Positions 7,346 to 15,512 of a stretch of 19,156 nt of DNA are shown in pieces. Origin of the DNA: AC-37 sp034663685 (GTDB lineage: Bacteria > Actinomycetota > Thermoleophilia > Solirubrobacterales > Thermoleophilaceae); contig JAXDJC010000261.1 of the NCBI GenBank assembly GCA_034663685.1, forward strand, positions 1 through 19,156, read 5' to 3'. Under the pieces are notes generated by a model. It did not search any database. It worked only from the letters and a program-made list of their open reading frames with translations, and was not told the DNA's origin. The first letter of the stretch is position 1, and the number at the start of each line of letters is the position of its first letter. A program made the position numbers and the translations under genes.

Positions 7346-8295
7346 GGCGCCACGCCCAGGTCGAACACGCGGCCCACGTCGGGGCGGCGGCCGAGGATCC
7401 CGAAGCGCGCGTCGAACGCCGCCCAGCGCTCGAGCACGGGCCGGTCGAGACGCAGGGCGGGCCGCAGGGCGGGCGCCACCGCGTCGAGCTGCGCGCGCAC
7501 CAGCGGCACCTCGGCGCCGGAGACCCGGGCGATCTCGGCCGATGCGGCGGCGCGGTCGGCCAGCGCGGCGCCGACCCCCGCGCCGATCGCGCGCAGCGCC
7601 GACCGGATGGCCGCGCGGCGGCGCTCCAGCGTGCGCCGCGACGTGAACAGCACCACCTCGGGGTAGCGCGGCGCCCCGAAGTCGTCCACGCGGAACTCGC
7701 GGATCGGCACGTGGCGGCGGCGCAGCGTCACGCCCTCGGCGTTCCAGAACGCGGGCACGCCGTCGATCTTGCCCTGCACCAGGTTGGGCACCGCGGCGAA
7801 CCCGATCGTCACCTGGCGCACGCGCGCGAGCCGGCCGCCGTCGCCCGCGAGCACCGCCCGCAGCACGGCCACGTCCGACGGGAGGCCGGACACGCCCACC
7901 CGGCGGCCCTCGAGGTCGCGCGGCCTGCGCACGCTCGCACGCGTGATGATCGCCGCGAGCGGCCGCTGGACCAGCGCGGCGATGCCCACCAGGTCGCTCC
8001 CGCGCTCCACGGCCAGCCCGAGGTCGTGGATGTCGAGCACGCCGATGTCGGCGCGGCCGGACGCGACCAGCTTGAGGGCGTCGGGCGCCGATCCGGGCGT
8101 GCGGATCGTGAGGCGCACGCCCTCCCGCTCGTCGAGTCGCTCGCGGCGGGCCGTGTAGATCGGCGCATGCACCGCGTTGGGGGTGAAGTCGAGCGCCACG
8201 ACCACGCGCTGCCGTGCGCCGCCATCGTCGCCGCCGCACGCGGCAAGCGCCAGGATCGACGCAAGCGCGAGCGCCGCTGCCAGCCGGCCCCTCAC
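7342..8295 (-). CDS. ABC-transporter substrate-binding lipoprotein, NMT1/ThiY-like
   Basis: The 317-residue product has a lipoprotein signal peptide ending LALAAC (lipidated C20) and a periplasmic-binding-protein fold. The opening VVVALDFTPNAVHAPIYTAR closely follows the NMT1/THI5-like signature (LDWTPN-x-H-x-GIYVA) of proteins that capture thiamine-precursor pyrimidines, and the family also includes SsuA/TauA-type binders. Also typical are SGRADIGVLDIHDL and the second-lobe start DLEGRRVGVSGLPSD. The ligand is probably a small organic nitrogen or sulfur compound, but specificity cannot be read directly. The GTG at 8295 is chosen because the signal peptide begins there; no good ribosome binding site is visible. 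It is 11 bases downstream of the glycosyltransferase and overlaps the phosphopantetheinyl transferase. No permease or ATPase gene accompanies it here, so it is an orphan within this window. Confidence 0.88.
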   Translation of the reverse strand: MRGRLAAALALASILALAACGGDDGGARQRVVVALDFTPNAVHAPIYTARRERLDEREGVRLTIRTPGSAPDALKLVASGRADIGVLDIHDLGLAVERGSDLVGIAALVQRPLAAIITRASVRRPRDLEGRRVGVSGLPSDVAVLRAVLAGDGGRLARVRQVTIGFAAVPNLVQGKIDGVPAFWNAEGVTLRRRHVPIREFRVDDFGAPRYPEVVLFTSRRTLERRRAAIRSALRAIGAGVGAALADRAAASAEIARVSGAEVPLVRAQLDAVAPALRPALRLDRPVLERWAAFDARFGILGRRPDVGRVFDLGVAP

Positions 8296-8306
8296 GGGCC
8301 GTGACT

Positions 8307-9527
8307 CTATGCCGTCGCGCGCGCCCGCAGGCCGCTGCGCACGACCGCCACGAGGGCGGCCACGAGTCCCACCCAGACGATCGCCATGAGCGCGACGTAG
8401 AGCGGGACCAGCGCCGGCGCCTTGAACGGGCCGGCGTAGAAGATCAGCGCGGGGATCAGCAGCCCCGCCTGCAGCGCCAGCGCCCAGCGCAGGCGACCCG
8501 CGAGCAGCAGGAACGGCAGGCCCCAGATCGCGTACTGGAACGCGAAGCCCGTGCCGAGCACGTAGAACGTGAGCCACAGGACAACCGCGGCCTCGCGCGG
8601 GGCCATGCGGCGGCGAGCCGCCAGCAGCGCGGCGGCGGCCACCGCGGTGCCGGTGATCACGCTGCCGCGGTCGCTCAGGAAGGTGACGACCCCGTTGGGC
8701 CGCACGCCCGGCTCGTTCGCCACCCAGAGGTGAGCCAGGCCGGGGTTGGCCAGAAGGGTGATGCCGCCCTGGCCGGGAATGCCGCCGTAGCCGAGCGCGC
8801 GCATCACGCCGGCGGCGTCGGCGATCAGGAACGGCGCGAGCGCGGCGAGCGGGAGGGCCACGGCCGCGCCCACCAGCGCGGCGGCCTCGCGGCGCGAGCG
8901 CACCGTGGGGAGCAGAGCGAGCAGCACGAGCCCGGGCGCGGTCTTGATCGACACGGCCGCGCCGATCAAGAGGCCGGCCGCGAGCGCGCGGCGCGGTCCG
9001 CCGCGTTCCCAGATCAACAGGGCCGCCACGGCGGGCAGGATCGCCACCGAGTCGATCTGCCCGTGGAAGCCGGAGACGAGCGCGAACGACGAGCCGAGCA
9101 TCACGAGCGCCGCCGCGCTCAGGCGGGTCCGGTCGGACGCCCCGGCGCGGCCGAGGCCGGCCTGCACGAGCCAGGCGATGGCGCCGTCGGCGGCGATCGC
9201 CGGCAGCACGATCGCGGCGCGGAAGCCGAGGATCCCGTTGTGGGCGAGCGCGTCGCTGACCAGGACCCAGGGGAAGTAGCCGGGCGGGTACGGCCAGCGG
9301 TAGACGTGCTCCGGATTGAGGTCGCCGTAGAGGTGGAGCGGGTGCGAGCCGAGCGCGCCGGCCACCATGCGGAACGAGTCCATGTCGAACACGAGCCCGC
9401 CCGTCTGCGCCACCCAGGCGAGGCGCAGGACGATCCCCGACGCGACCAGCAGGAGCAGGGTCCGGCGGGTCGATCGCGCGAGCGGGCGCGCGCGTGCTGA
9501 GGCGATGGCCTCCATCCATTCGAGCAT
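8307..9527 (-). CDS. Polytopic GT-C glycosyltransferase (GT87/PIG-M-like)
   Basis: The 406-residue product is a multi-pass membrane protein with about ten hydrophobic helices. After the first helix (about 22-40) the external loop reads FDMDSFRM with D48 and D50, the acidic pair expected of GT-C transferases that use polyprenyl-phosphate sugars. Next comes VYRWPYPPGYFPWVL, as in GT87/mannosyltransferase-like proteins. Further blocks are HGQIDSVAILPAVAALL and AVSIKTAPGLVLLALLP. It probably adds a sugar, perhaps mannose, to a lipid or cell-envelope glycan outside the membrane; donor and acceptor are unproven. I prefer the ATG at 9527 because GGAG lies five bases upstream. The ATG at 9569 would add 14 residues and the ATG at 9515 would remove four. 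It heads the leftward operon with the binding lipoprotein and the phosphopantetheinyl transferase. Confidence 0.8.
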   Translation of the reverse strand: MLEWMEAIASARARPLARSTRRTLLLLVASGIVLRLAWVAQTGGLVFDMDSFRMVAGALGSHPLHLYGDLNPEHVYRWPYPPGYFPWVLVSDALAHNGILGFRAAIVLPAIAADGAIAWLVQAGLGRAGASDRTRLSAAALVMLGSSFALVSGFHGQIDSVAILPAVAALLIWERGGPRRALAAGLLIGAAVSIKTAPGLVLLALLPTVRSRREAAALVGAAVALPLAALAPFLIADAAGVMRALGYGGIPGQGGITLLANPGLAHLWVANEPGVRPNGVVTFLSDRGSVITGTAVAAAALLAARRRMAPREAAVVLWLTFYVLGTGFAFQYAIWGLPFLLLAGRLRWALALQAGLLIPALIFYAGPFKAPALVPLYVALMAIVWVGLVAALVAVVRSGLRARATA

Positions 9528-9532
9528 CGGCG

Positions 9533-9536
9533 CTCC
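9533..9536 (-). promoter_or_regulatory. GGAG ribosome binding site selecting the 9527 start
   Basis: The minus strand reads GGAG five bases before the ATG at 9527. The alternative ATG at 9569 has no comparable site, so this decides the start of the glycosyltransferase. Confidence 0.45.
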
Positions 9537-9590
9537 GGCCCGGGGCCTGTAGCCGCGCGCGAGGCCCATCTTGAGACTGGGCCATTCGGG

Positions 9591-9596
9591 TACCGT
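9591..9596 (+). promoter_or_regulatory. Leaderless-type -10 (TACCGT) of the PAC2 gene
   Basis: TACCGT ends six bases before the GTG at 9603 with no Shine-Dalgarno between them. This is the spacing expected if transcription begins on the first base of the start codon. TTGAGA at 9571-9576 is a possible -35, but the 14-base spacer is short. Confidence 0.5.
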
Positions 9597-9602
9597 GATT
9601 GC

Positions 9603-10469
9603 GTGGACCATCTGGAATGGAGCGAACGCCCCGAGCTGCGCCGGCCCGCGCTGGTCGTGGCCTTCAAGGGCTGGAACGACGCCGGCGAGGCCGCCACGGC
9701 CGCGCTCGACTACCTCGTGGACAGCTTCGAGGCCACCGAGTTCGCGCGCATCGATCCGGAGGAGTTCTACGACTTCACCGCGGTGCGACCCACGGTGCGG
9801 CTCGAGGAGGGCCGCACACGCATCGTCGAGTGGCCCGAGAACACGTTCAGTGCGGCGCGCATCGCGGGCGCCGACCAGGACCTGATCCTGTTCGAGGGAG
9901 TGGAGCCGTCGCTGCGCTGGAAGCGGTTCACCGGGCTGCTGATCGAAGTGGCCCGCGAGTTGGGCGCCGAGAGCGTGATCACTCTGGGCGCGCTGCTGGC
10001 CGACGTGCCGCACTCGCGGCCCGTGCCGATGACCGGGATCGCCTCCGACCAGGAGCTGGTCGAGAAGCTCGGCTTCGAGCGGTCCACCTACGAGGGGCCG
10101 ACCGGGATCGTCGGCCTGATCCACCACGAGTGCGCCGCGGCCGGGCTCAGGTCCGTGTCGCTCTGGGCGTCGGTCCCCCACTACGTGGCGGCCGCGCCCA
10201 ACCCCAAGGCGGCGCTCGCGCTCATCCGCAGCTTCGAGGCGGCCACGTCCGTGGCGGTCGAGGCGCGCGAGCTCGAGGAGTCGGCCGAGGACTACGAGCG
10301 CCAGGTGAGCGCGGCGGTGGCCAGCGACCCCGACGTGAAGAGCTTCGTGGAGCGCCTCGAGCAGACGATGGACGAGGCCGCCGACGACATGCCGCCCGAG
10401 CGCATCCCGTCCGCCGACGCGATCGCCCGCGACTTCCAGCGCTTCCTGCGGCAAAGAGGGCCTGAGTAG
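9603..10469 (+). CDS. PAC2-family protein
   Basis: The 288-residue product matches the PAC2 family, relatives of the proteasome-assembly chaperone 2 fold that are widespread in archaea and actinobacteria. Visible hallmarks are the N-terminal strand block PALVVAFKGWNDAGEAAT (15-32), DLILFEGVEPSLRWKRF (around 96-112), the central ITLGALLADVPHSRPVP with its conserved turn, and GPTGIVGLIHHECAAAG. The C-terminal 60 residues are acidic and helical (ARELEESAEDYERQV) and end FQRFLRQRGPE. It is soluble and cytoplasmic. Its bacterial function is not established; no proteasome, Mpa/ARC or Pup gene is in the window. The GTG start is supported by the adjacent -10-like element and by the family start shortly after it. 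Its stop abuts the convergent helicase stop directly (TAGCTA). Confidence 0.9.
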   Translation: MDHLEWSERPELRRPALVVAFKGWNDAGEAATAALDYLVDSFEATEFARIDPEEFYDFTAVRPTVRLEEGRTRIVEWPENTFSAARIAGADQDLILFEGVEPSLRWKRFTGLLIEVARELGAESVITLGALLADVPHSRPVPMTGIASDQELVEKLGFERSTYEGPTGIVGLIHHECAAAGLRSVSLWASVPHYVAAAPNPKAALALIRSFEAATSVAVEARELEESAEDYERQVSAAVASDPDVKSFVERLEQTMDEAADDMPPERIPSADAIARDFQRFLRQRGPE

Positions 10470-13400
10470 CTACTTCTCGGCGGCCGGGCAGATGATGCGG
10501 TAATCACAAAATGAGCAGAGCTCGAACGAGGGCTTGGGCTCGAAGCGGTGGGCCATGATCCGGTCGCCGATGTCGGTCACGGTGCCGCGCACGCGTTCGA
10601 GCTCCTCCTCCGAGTGGGCCACCGGCACCTTCTCGTTCTCCAGCACGTAGTAGTAGCTCTGCGCCGCGGTCTCGAGGCCCCAGGCCTCGCGCGCGCCCAT
10701 CTGGTAGATCGAGAGCTGAACGTCCTCGCGCAGGTCGGCCTCGGTTTTCGCCTTCCCGGTCTTGTAGTCGATCAGCTCGTGGCGGCCGTCGGGCAGCCGG
10801 TCCACGCGGTCGACTCGCCCGCGCAGCAGGTGCGGCCCGATGTGGAACGAGAAGCTGCGCTCGAACGAGACCGGCTCGGACTCGCGGCGGCGGTCGAGCT
10901 CCCAGTAGCGGCGCAGCGCCGACACGGCGCGCTCGCGGAACTGGAGGTCGTCGTTCGAGTCCCCGAACCCGGACCGCCGCCAGGCCGCCTCGAACAGCAG
11001 CATGAGCTGGTCGAGCGACCCCTCGCCGGTCACGTGGAAGCGCTCGAGTACCTGGTGCACCACGATCCCGAAGCGCTGGTTGATGCTCGGCTCCTGCGGG
11101 ATTCGGAACACGCGCGCGAACTTGTACTTGAGCGGGCAGAGGCGGTAGGTCTCGATGTCCGACGCCGACAGCATCAGCCCCTCGCCGCGGCGCGGGATGA
11201 ACGGCTCGAGCGTGTCGTCGGGCGCTGCCACGATCGCCTCGCGCCGGCGGTCGTCGCCGCCTGCCGTGTCGAGCAGGTAGTCGTCGAGCGCGGAAAGGCG
11301 GAACAGCTCGGCCTGCTCGGGGCTAGCGCCCTGGAGCAGCAGCTCGTTCACCTCGCCGATCGCCTCGCTCACCGGCTGGCCGGCCTTGCCGCGCTCGATC
11401 AGAGCCGCGATCTTCAGGAGCTCCAGGTAGCGCGCGATCGAGCGCGACACCTCGAGGTAGGTGTCGAGCCGCATCTCGCCCAGCCGCCCGCCCACGTGCG
11501 CGACGCTGTCGAGCAGCTCGTCACGCATCATCCGGAACGTGGAGTGGAGGCCCTCGGCCGGGCCGAACAGCTCCTCCTCCACCTCCTCCACCTCGCCGCC
11601 GACCGCGGCCCGCGCCTCGTCCACGAACGGGGACGGCCGCGCCGCGGGGCCGCGCTCGCCCTCCGCCCACGACAGCACGAGCCGCCTGCGCGCGCGCGTC
11701 ATCGCCAGGTGCAGCAGGCGGCGCATCGCGGCCTCGTGCTCGGCGCGTGGATCGCCTTCGGGGAGGCTCTCCTTCAGCAGGTCGCTCGGGATCGGGGCCA
11801 CCGGCTCGCGGCGCGGCCCCGGCATCGCGGCCGCCGAGAGGCCGAGCACGATCGCGGTGTCGAACTCCATCCCCTTGGCGTCGCGGAACGACATCACCTG
11901 CACGGCGTTGGCCGGCTGATCGGCGGGCGCGGCCTCCTCCTCCGGCAGGCCCGCCTCGGCCACGGCGGCGAGATAGCGGGCGAAGTCGCGCGACGACGCG
12001 CCTGGCTCGCGCCGCACGAACTCGGCGGCGAGGTCGGCCAGCTTGGCGATGTTCACCAGCCGCTCGACCGTGTCGGCCTTGGCCGCGAACACCTGCTGGC
12101 GGCGCAGGCCGATGCGCTCGATCAGCCGGTGCACGAAGCGGTCCGGCGGCATCTCCTCGAACGCGCGCGAGCCGGCGCGGTACACGCGCAGGAACGCGAG
12201 CGCGCGGTCGCGGCCCTCCGGCGAGAGGCCGGGCGACTCGCACGCGGCCTCGATGCCCGAGACCATGTCGAGCTTGCGGCGGCGCGCGAGCTGCGTGAGG
12301 CGCGCGATGTCCACCTGGCGCAGCTCGATCGGCGGCCGCGAGAGCGCGCGCACCACCGCGCCCGAGTCGCCGGGGTCGGCCAGCAGCCGCAGCCAGGCGA
12401 TCACGTCGCGCACCTCCGAGCGCTGGAAGTACGCGGCCGCGCCGGCCAGCCGGAACGGGATCCCGCGCTCCTCGAGCGCCGAGCCCACGAGCGCGCCCTC
12501 CGTGGCCACGTCGCGCACCAGCACGCCCACAGCCTCCGGCGCGGCGCCCGCGGTCACCAGTCGCTCGGCCTCCACGGCCGCGCGCTGCGCCTGCGCGCGG
12601 TCCGAGCGGCAGTGCCAGAACAGCGCCTCGCCGCCGGCGCGCGCGGTCACCTTCTCGTGGCCCGCCACCACCGCCCGGGACGCGGTCACGACCTTCCGCC
12701 CGGAGCGCTGGCTGCGCTCGAGCCGCACCAGCTTCGCGTCCGCGTGCTCGCGCTCGAAGTCGTCGAGGTTCTTGGCGCCCGCTCCGCGCAGCCGGTGCAC
12801 CGCGGAGTCCGGATCCCCCGCAACGGTCACGTCGCTGCGCTCCTCGCAGAGCAGGCGCAGCACGGTCGTCTGGGCGAAGTTCACGTCCTGGTAGTCGTCC
12901 ACGAGCACGTGCCGGAAGCGCTCGCCCAGGCGGCGGCGCACGTGCGGGCGCTCGAGCAGCAGGTCGAACGTGCGCAGCACCAGGTCGCCGGCGTCGAGCG
13001 CTCCGCGGGCGGCCAGCAGCGCCTCGTGGCGCTCGTAGACCTGGGCCAGCTCCAGCTCGCGCGCCGCGTGGGCTCGGTCGGCGTCGTCACCCGCCCGCTC
13101 CGCGAGCGCCTCGGCGTGGCGGCGCAGGTCCGGCGGGCGCACCATTTCCTCCTTGAGCCGGTCTATGCGCGCCACGAAGCTGCCGAGCAGCGGAGCCGGG
13201 TTGCCGCGGATCTCGTGGCGGCGCAGGTGAAGGTCGTCGATGCGGTCGAGCAGGAGGGCGAGGCGGTCGGCCGGCGTGACCGGCACGAAGAACGGGTCCA
13301 CGCCCGCCTCGAGCGCCTCGTCGCGCAGCATCCGCGCGCAGAACGAGCGGAAGGTGCAGGCCCACAGCTCCTCCCACGGCGTCTCGATCACGGTCTCGAG

Positions 13401-13610
13401 CCGCTCGCGGGCCGCCGCGGCGCCCGCCTTCGAGTACGCGAGCAGCAGCACCGAGTCCGCCGGCACGCCCTCGCGCACGAGCCAGGTCACGCGCTCGATC
13501 AGCGTGCGCGTCTTCCCGGTCCCGGCCGCACCGCGCACCAGCAGCGGACCGCCCGGGTGGGTGACCGCCTCGAGCTGCGCAGCGCTCAGTTCGGCGGTCT
13601 GCTGCGGCAT
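10470..13610 (-). CDS. UvrD-like helicase fused to Cas4/AddB-type Fe-S nuclease
   Basis: The 1046-residue product joins an SF1 helicase to a PD-(D/E)XK nuclease, as in AddA/AddB and AdnA/AdnB break-processing enzymes. Helicase motifs: Walker A GAAGTGKT (27-34); motif II DDYQD (238-242), where the usual second residue is Glu; motif III GDPDSAVHRLRGA, without the usual Gln; motif V AKGMEFD (578-584); and motif VI MTRAR (637-641). The nuclease follows with VVHQVLERFH, GRVDRVDRL and IDYKTGK (D948, K950). Four cysteines, C825, C1032, C1035 and C1041, match the Fe-S clamp of AddB/Cas4 nucleases. It probably resects or unwinds DNA ends in double-strand break repair. No second subunit gene lies beside it. 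The ATG at 13610 follows a promoter-like TATCCT; a 116-residue upstream extension is antisense to the phosphatase gene and has no domain features. Confidence 0.92.
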   Translation of the reverse strand: MPQQTAELSAAQLEAVTHPGGPLLVRGAAGTGKTRTLIERVTWLVREGVPADSVLLLAYSKAGAAAARERLETVIETPWEELWACTFRSFCARMLRDEALEAGVDPFFVPVTPADRLALLLDRIDDLHLRRHEIRGNPAPLLGSFVARIDRLKEEMVRPPDLRRHAEALAERAGDDADRAHAARELELAQVYERHEALLAARGALDAGDLVLRTFDLLLERPHVRRRLGERFRHVLVDDYQDVNFAQTTVLRLLCEERSDVTVAGDPDSAVHRLRGAGAKNLDDFEREHADAKLVRLERSQRSGRKVVTASRAVVAGHEKVTARAGGEALFWHCRSDRAQAQRAAVEAERLVTAGAAPEAVGVLVRDVATEGALVGSALEERGIPFRLAGAAAYFQRSEVRDVIAWLRLLADPGDSGAVVRALSRPPIELRQVDIARLTQLARRRKLDMVSGIEAACESPGLSPEGRDRALAFLRVYRAGSRAFEEMPPDRFVHRLIERIGLRRQQVFAAKADTVERLVNIAKLADLAAEFVRREPGASSRDFARYLAAVAEAGLPEEEAAPADQPANAVQVMSFRDAKGMEFDTAIVLGLSAAAMPGPRREPVAPIPSDLLKESLPEGDPRAEHEAAMRRLLHLAMTRARRRLVLSWAEGERGPAARPSPFVDEARAAVGGEVEEVEEELFGPAEGLHSTFRMMRDELLDSVAHVGGRLGEMRLDTYLEVSRSIARYLELLKIAALIERGKAGQPVSEAIGEVNELLLQGASPEQAELFRLSALDDYLLDTAGGDDRRREAIVAAPDDTLEPFIPRRGEGLMLSASDIETYRLCPLKYKFARVFRIPQEPSINQRFGIVVHQVLERFHVTGEGSLDQLMLLFEAAWRRSGFGDSNDDLQFRERAVSALRRYWELDRRRESEPVSFERSFSFHIGPHLLRGRVDRVDRLPDGRHELIDYKTGKAKTEADLREDVQLSIYQMGAREAWGLETAAQSYYYVLENEKVPVAHSEEELERVRGTVTDIGDRIMAHRFEPKPSFELCSFCDYRIICPAAEK

Positions 13611-13616
13611 CGCGCC

Positions 13617-13623
13617 TAGGATA
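13617..13623. promoter_or_regulatory. Overlapping divergent -10 elements
   Basis: TAGGAT on the plus strand (13617-13622) stands ten bases before the phosphatase ATG. TATCCT on the minus strand (13618-13623) stands seven bases before the helicase ATG. Both fit TANNNT and share five base pairs within a spacer of only 22 bases, so each -35 must lie inside the other gene and both transcripts would have almost no leader. Confidence 0.5.
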
Positions 13624-13632
13624 CGCCCCGGG

Positions 13633-14466
13633 ATGGGTTCTCCAGACGGGCTCCCGGAGGCCCTCTCAGCGGATTGGCTCGGGCTCTGCCGCCGTGCGGC
13701 GGAGTCGGCGCGCGCCGCGCTCGCCGGGTTCCCCTCGCCGGCCGACCGGGCGCGCGAGACCTGGCGCGGCGAGGGCGGCGACATGGCGCTGGCGATCGAC
13801 CGTGCTGTGGAGGACGCGGTGCTGGCGGACCTCCAGGACTTCGGGGTGGGCGCGTCGGTGGTCACCGAGGAGCGCGGCAGCGTGGAGATCGCGGGCGGCG
13901 GGCCGCTGACAGTGGTGGTCGACCCGATCGACGGCTCGCTCAACGCCAAGCGCGACATGCCGCACCACGCGCTGTCGATCGCGGTCGCCTCCGGCGGCTC
14001 GATGGCGGATGTGGAGCTGGGCTACGTGGCCACGCTCGACCGCAGCGCCGAGGAGTTCTGGGCCCGGCGCGGCGAGGGCGCGTGGCTCGGCGGCGAACGG
14101 CTCGACCTCTCGCGCTCGCGCGGCGAGCTGGAGGTGCTGGGCGTGGAGTCGGCCCGGCCCGAGCTGGTGGCAGCCGCCGGCGAGCGCCTGAGCGCCACGG
14201 GCGCCAGGCGGCTGCGGATGATCGGTTCGATCGCGTTGTCGCTCTGCTATGTCGGAGCCATGCGCTTCGACGCGATGCTCAGCCTTCGCACCTGCCGCTC
14301 GGTGGACGCCGCCGCGGCGCAGCTCGTGGTGCGCGAGGCCGGCGGGGTCGTGTCGTTCCCGGACGCCGGCGACCTCGGAGCCCCCCTGGACCTGGACATG
14401 CGCTCCCGGGTGTTCGCAGCGCCCACCCCCGACCTCCTCGCCGTGGCCGCCTCGGTGGCCGGCTGA
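13633..14466 (+). CDS. Inositol monophosphatase-family phosphatase
   Basis: The 277-residue product has the metal-binding signatures of the Li-sensitive inositol monophosphatase/FBPase/CysQ superfamily: TEE at 78-80, DPIDGSLN (D97, D100, G101, S102), and the C-terminal RSVDAAAAQLVVREAGG with D225. These enzymes use two or three Mg ions to remove phosphate from small substrates such as inositol phosphate, fructose-1,6-bisphosphate, histidinol phosphate or PAP; the actual substrate is undetermined. MVLD-type variation is mild: the usual WD before the last helix is VD here. The ATG at 13633 fits the family length. Its stop overlaps the start of the topoisomerase gene by one base (TGATG), which favours coupled translation. 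It is divergent from the helicase across 22 bases. Confidence 0.88.
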   Translation: MGSPDGLPEALSADWLGLCRRAAESARAALAGFPSPADRARETWRGEGGDMALAIDRAVEDAVLADLQDFGVGASVVTEERGSVEIAGGGPLTVVVDPIDGSLNAKRDMPHHALSIAVASGGSMADVELGYVATLDRSAEEFWARRGEGAWLGGERLDLSRSRGELEVLGVESARPELVAAAGERLSATGARRLRMIGSIALSLCYVGAMRFDAMLSLRTCRSVDAAAAQLVVREAGGVVSFPDAGDLGAPLDLDMRSRVFAAPTPDLLAVAASVAG

Positions 14467-15512
14467 TGGCGAGGCTGCGCCGGGTCGACTGCTCCGCGCC
14501 CGGGATCACACGGCGGCGGCGCGGGCGCGGGTTCGAGTTCCTCGACGAGGATGGCGACCGCGTGGACGACCCCGAGGTGCTCACGCGGATCAACGAGCTC
14601 GCGATCCCGCCCGCGTGGCAGGACGTATGGGTGTGCCCGCACCCGATGGGCCACCTCCAGGCGACCGGCGTGGACGCCCGCGGCCGCAAGCAGTACCTCT
14701 ACCACCCGCAGTGGCGCCGGCGGCGCGACCAGGAGAAGTTCGACGAAATGGTGGCCTTCGCGCGGGCGCTGCCGGGCATGCGGCGGCGGATCGCGCGCGA
14801 CCTCGACGGCGACTGGCTGAGCCGCGAGCAGGTGCTGGCCTGCTCGGTGCGGCTGCTCGACCGCGGCTTCTTCCGCGTGGGCGGCGAGGACTACGCGGTG
14901 GAGAACGAGACCTACGGGCTGGCCACGATCCGCAAGGAGCACGTGCGCGTGGTCGACGGCGCGATCGCATTCGACTACCCGGCCAAGAGCGGCCAGCGGC
15001 GCGTGCAGTCGATCGTGGACGACCAGGTGCACGACATCGTGGCCGCGCTCAAGCGCCGCCGCGGGGGCGAGCCCGAGCTGCTCGCGTACAAGGTGGGCAC
15101 GCGCTGGCGCGACATCAAGTCCGCCGACATCAACGCCTACGTGAAGGAGGTCACCGGCGGCGACTTCTCCGCCAAGGACTTCCGCACGTGGAACGCGACG
15201 GTGCTGGCCGCGGTGGCGCTGGCGGTGAGCGGCCCGGTGGCCGACGCGTCCAAGACCGCGCGCAAGCGCGCCAAGGTCCGCGCCGTGAAGGAGGTGGCGC
15301 ATTACCTCGGCAACACGCCGGCGGTGTGCCGCGCCTCCTACATCGACCCGCGCATCTTCGACCGCTACGACTCGGGCCTCACGATCGGAGGAGTCCTGGT
15401 GGAGGTGGGCGAGACAGGGGACATCGACTCGCTGCACGGGCCGGTCGAGGACGCGGTGCTGGACCTGATCGCGGAGGAGGAGAGCTCACCCGCGATCGAG
15501 CGGGTTGCGTAG
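14466..15512 (+). CDS. DNA topoisomerase IB (bacterial, poxvirus-like)
   Basis: The 348-residue product matches the compact bacterial type IB topoisomerases in length and layout. It relaxes supercoils by nicking one strand through a 3'-phosphotyrosine bond, without ATP. The N-terminal clamp domain includes DRINELAIPP-like and DVWVCPHPMGHLQATGVDARGRKQYLYH segments. Catalytic residues include R156 (LATIRKEHV), R240 (KDFRTWNAT) and nucleophile Y292 in LGNTPAVCRASYIDPRIF. No extra domain is present; the tail after Y292 is about 56 residues and ends in an acidic stretch. The start overlaps the phosphatase stop (TGATG), so the two are probably co-translated, and the HAD gene follows after 30 bases. 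The 3' end contributes one copy of a 17-base repeat. Confidence 0.94.
   Translation: MARLRRVDCSAPGITRRRRGRGFEFLDEDGDRVDDPEVLTRINELAIPPAWQDVWVCPHPMGHLQATGVDARGRKQYLYHPQWRRRRDQEKFDEMVAFARALPGMRRRIARDLDGDWLSREQVLACSVRLLDRGFFRVGGEDYAVENETYGLATIRKEHVRVVDGAIAFDYPAKSGQRRVQSIVDDQVHDIVAALKRRRGGEPELLAYKVGTRWRDIKSADINAYVKEVTGGDFSAKDFRTWNATVLAAVALAVSGPVADASKTARKRAKVRAVKEVAHYLGNTPAVCRASYIDPRIFDRYDSGLTIGGVLVEVGETGDIDSLHGPVEDAVLDLIAEEESSPAIERVA

Noticed and set aside
10548..13619. A 1023-codon plus-strand frame opposite the helicase
   Set aside because: The minus strand shows an unbroken set of helicase and nuclease motifs; the plus frame is Arg/His/Ala-rich with no recognisable segment.
13611..13958. 116-residue N-terminal extension of the helicase
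   Set aside because: It is antisense to the phosphatase coding region, Ser/Arg-rich without features, and Walker A sits at the expected distance from the ATG at 13610.
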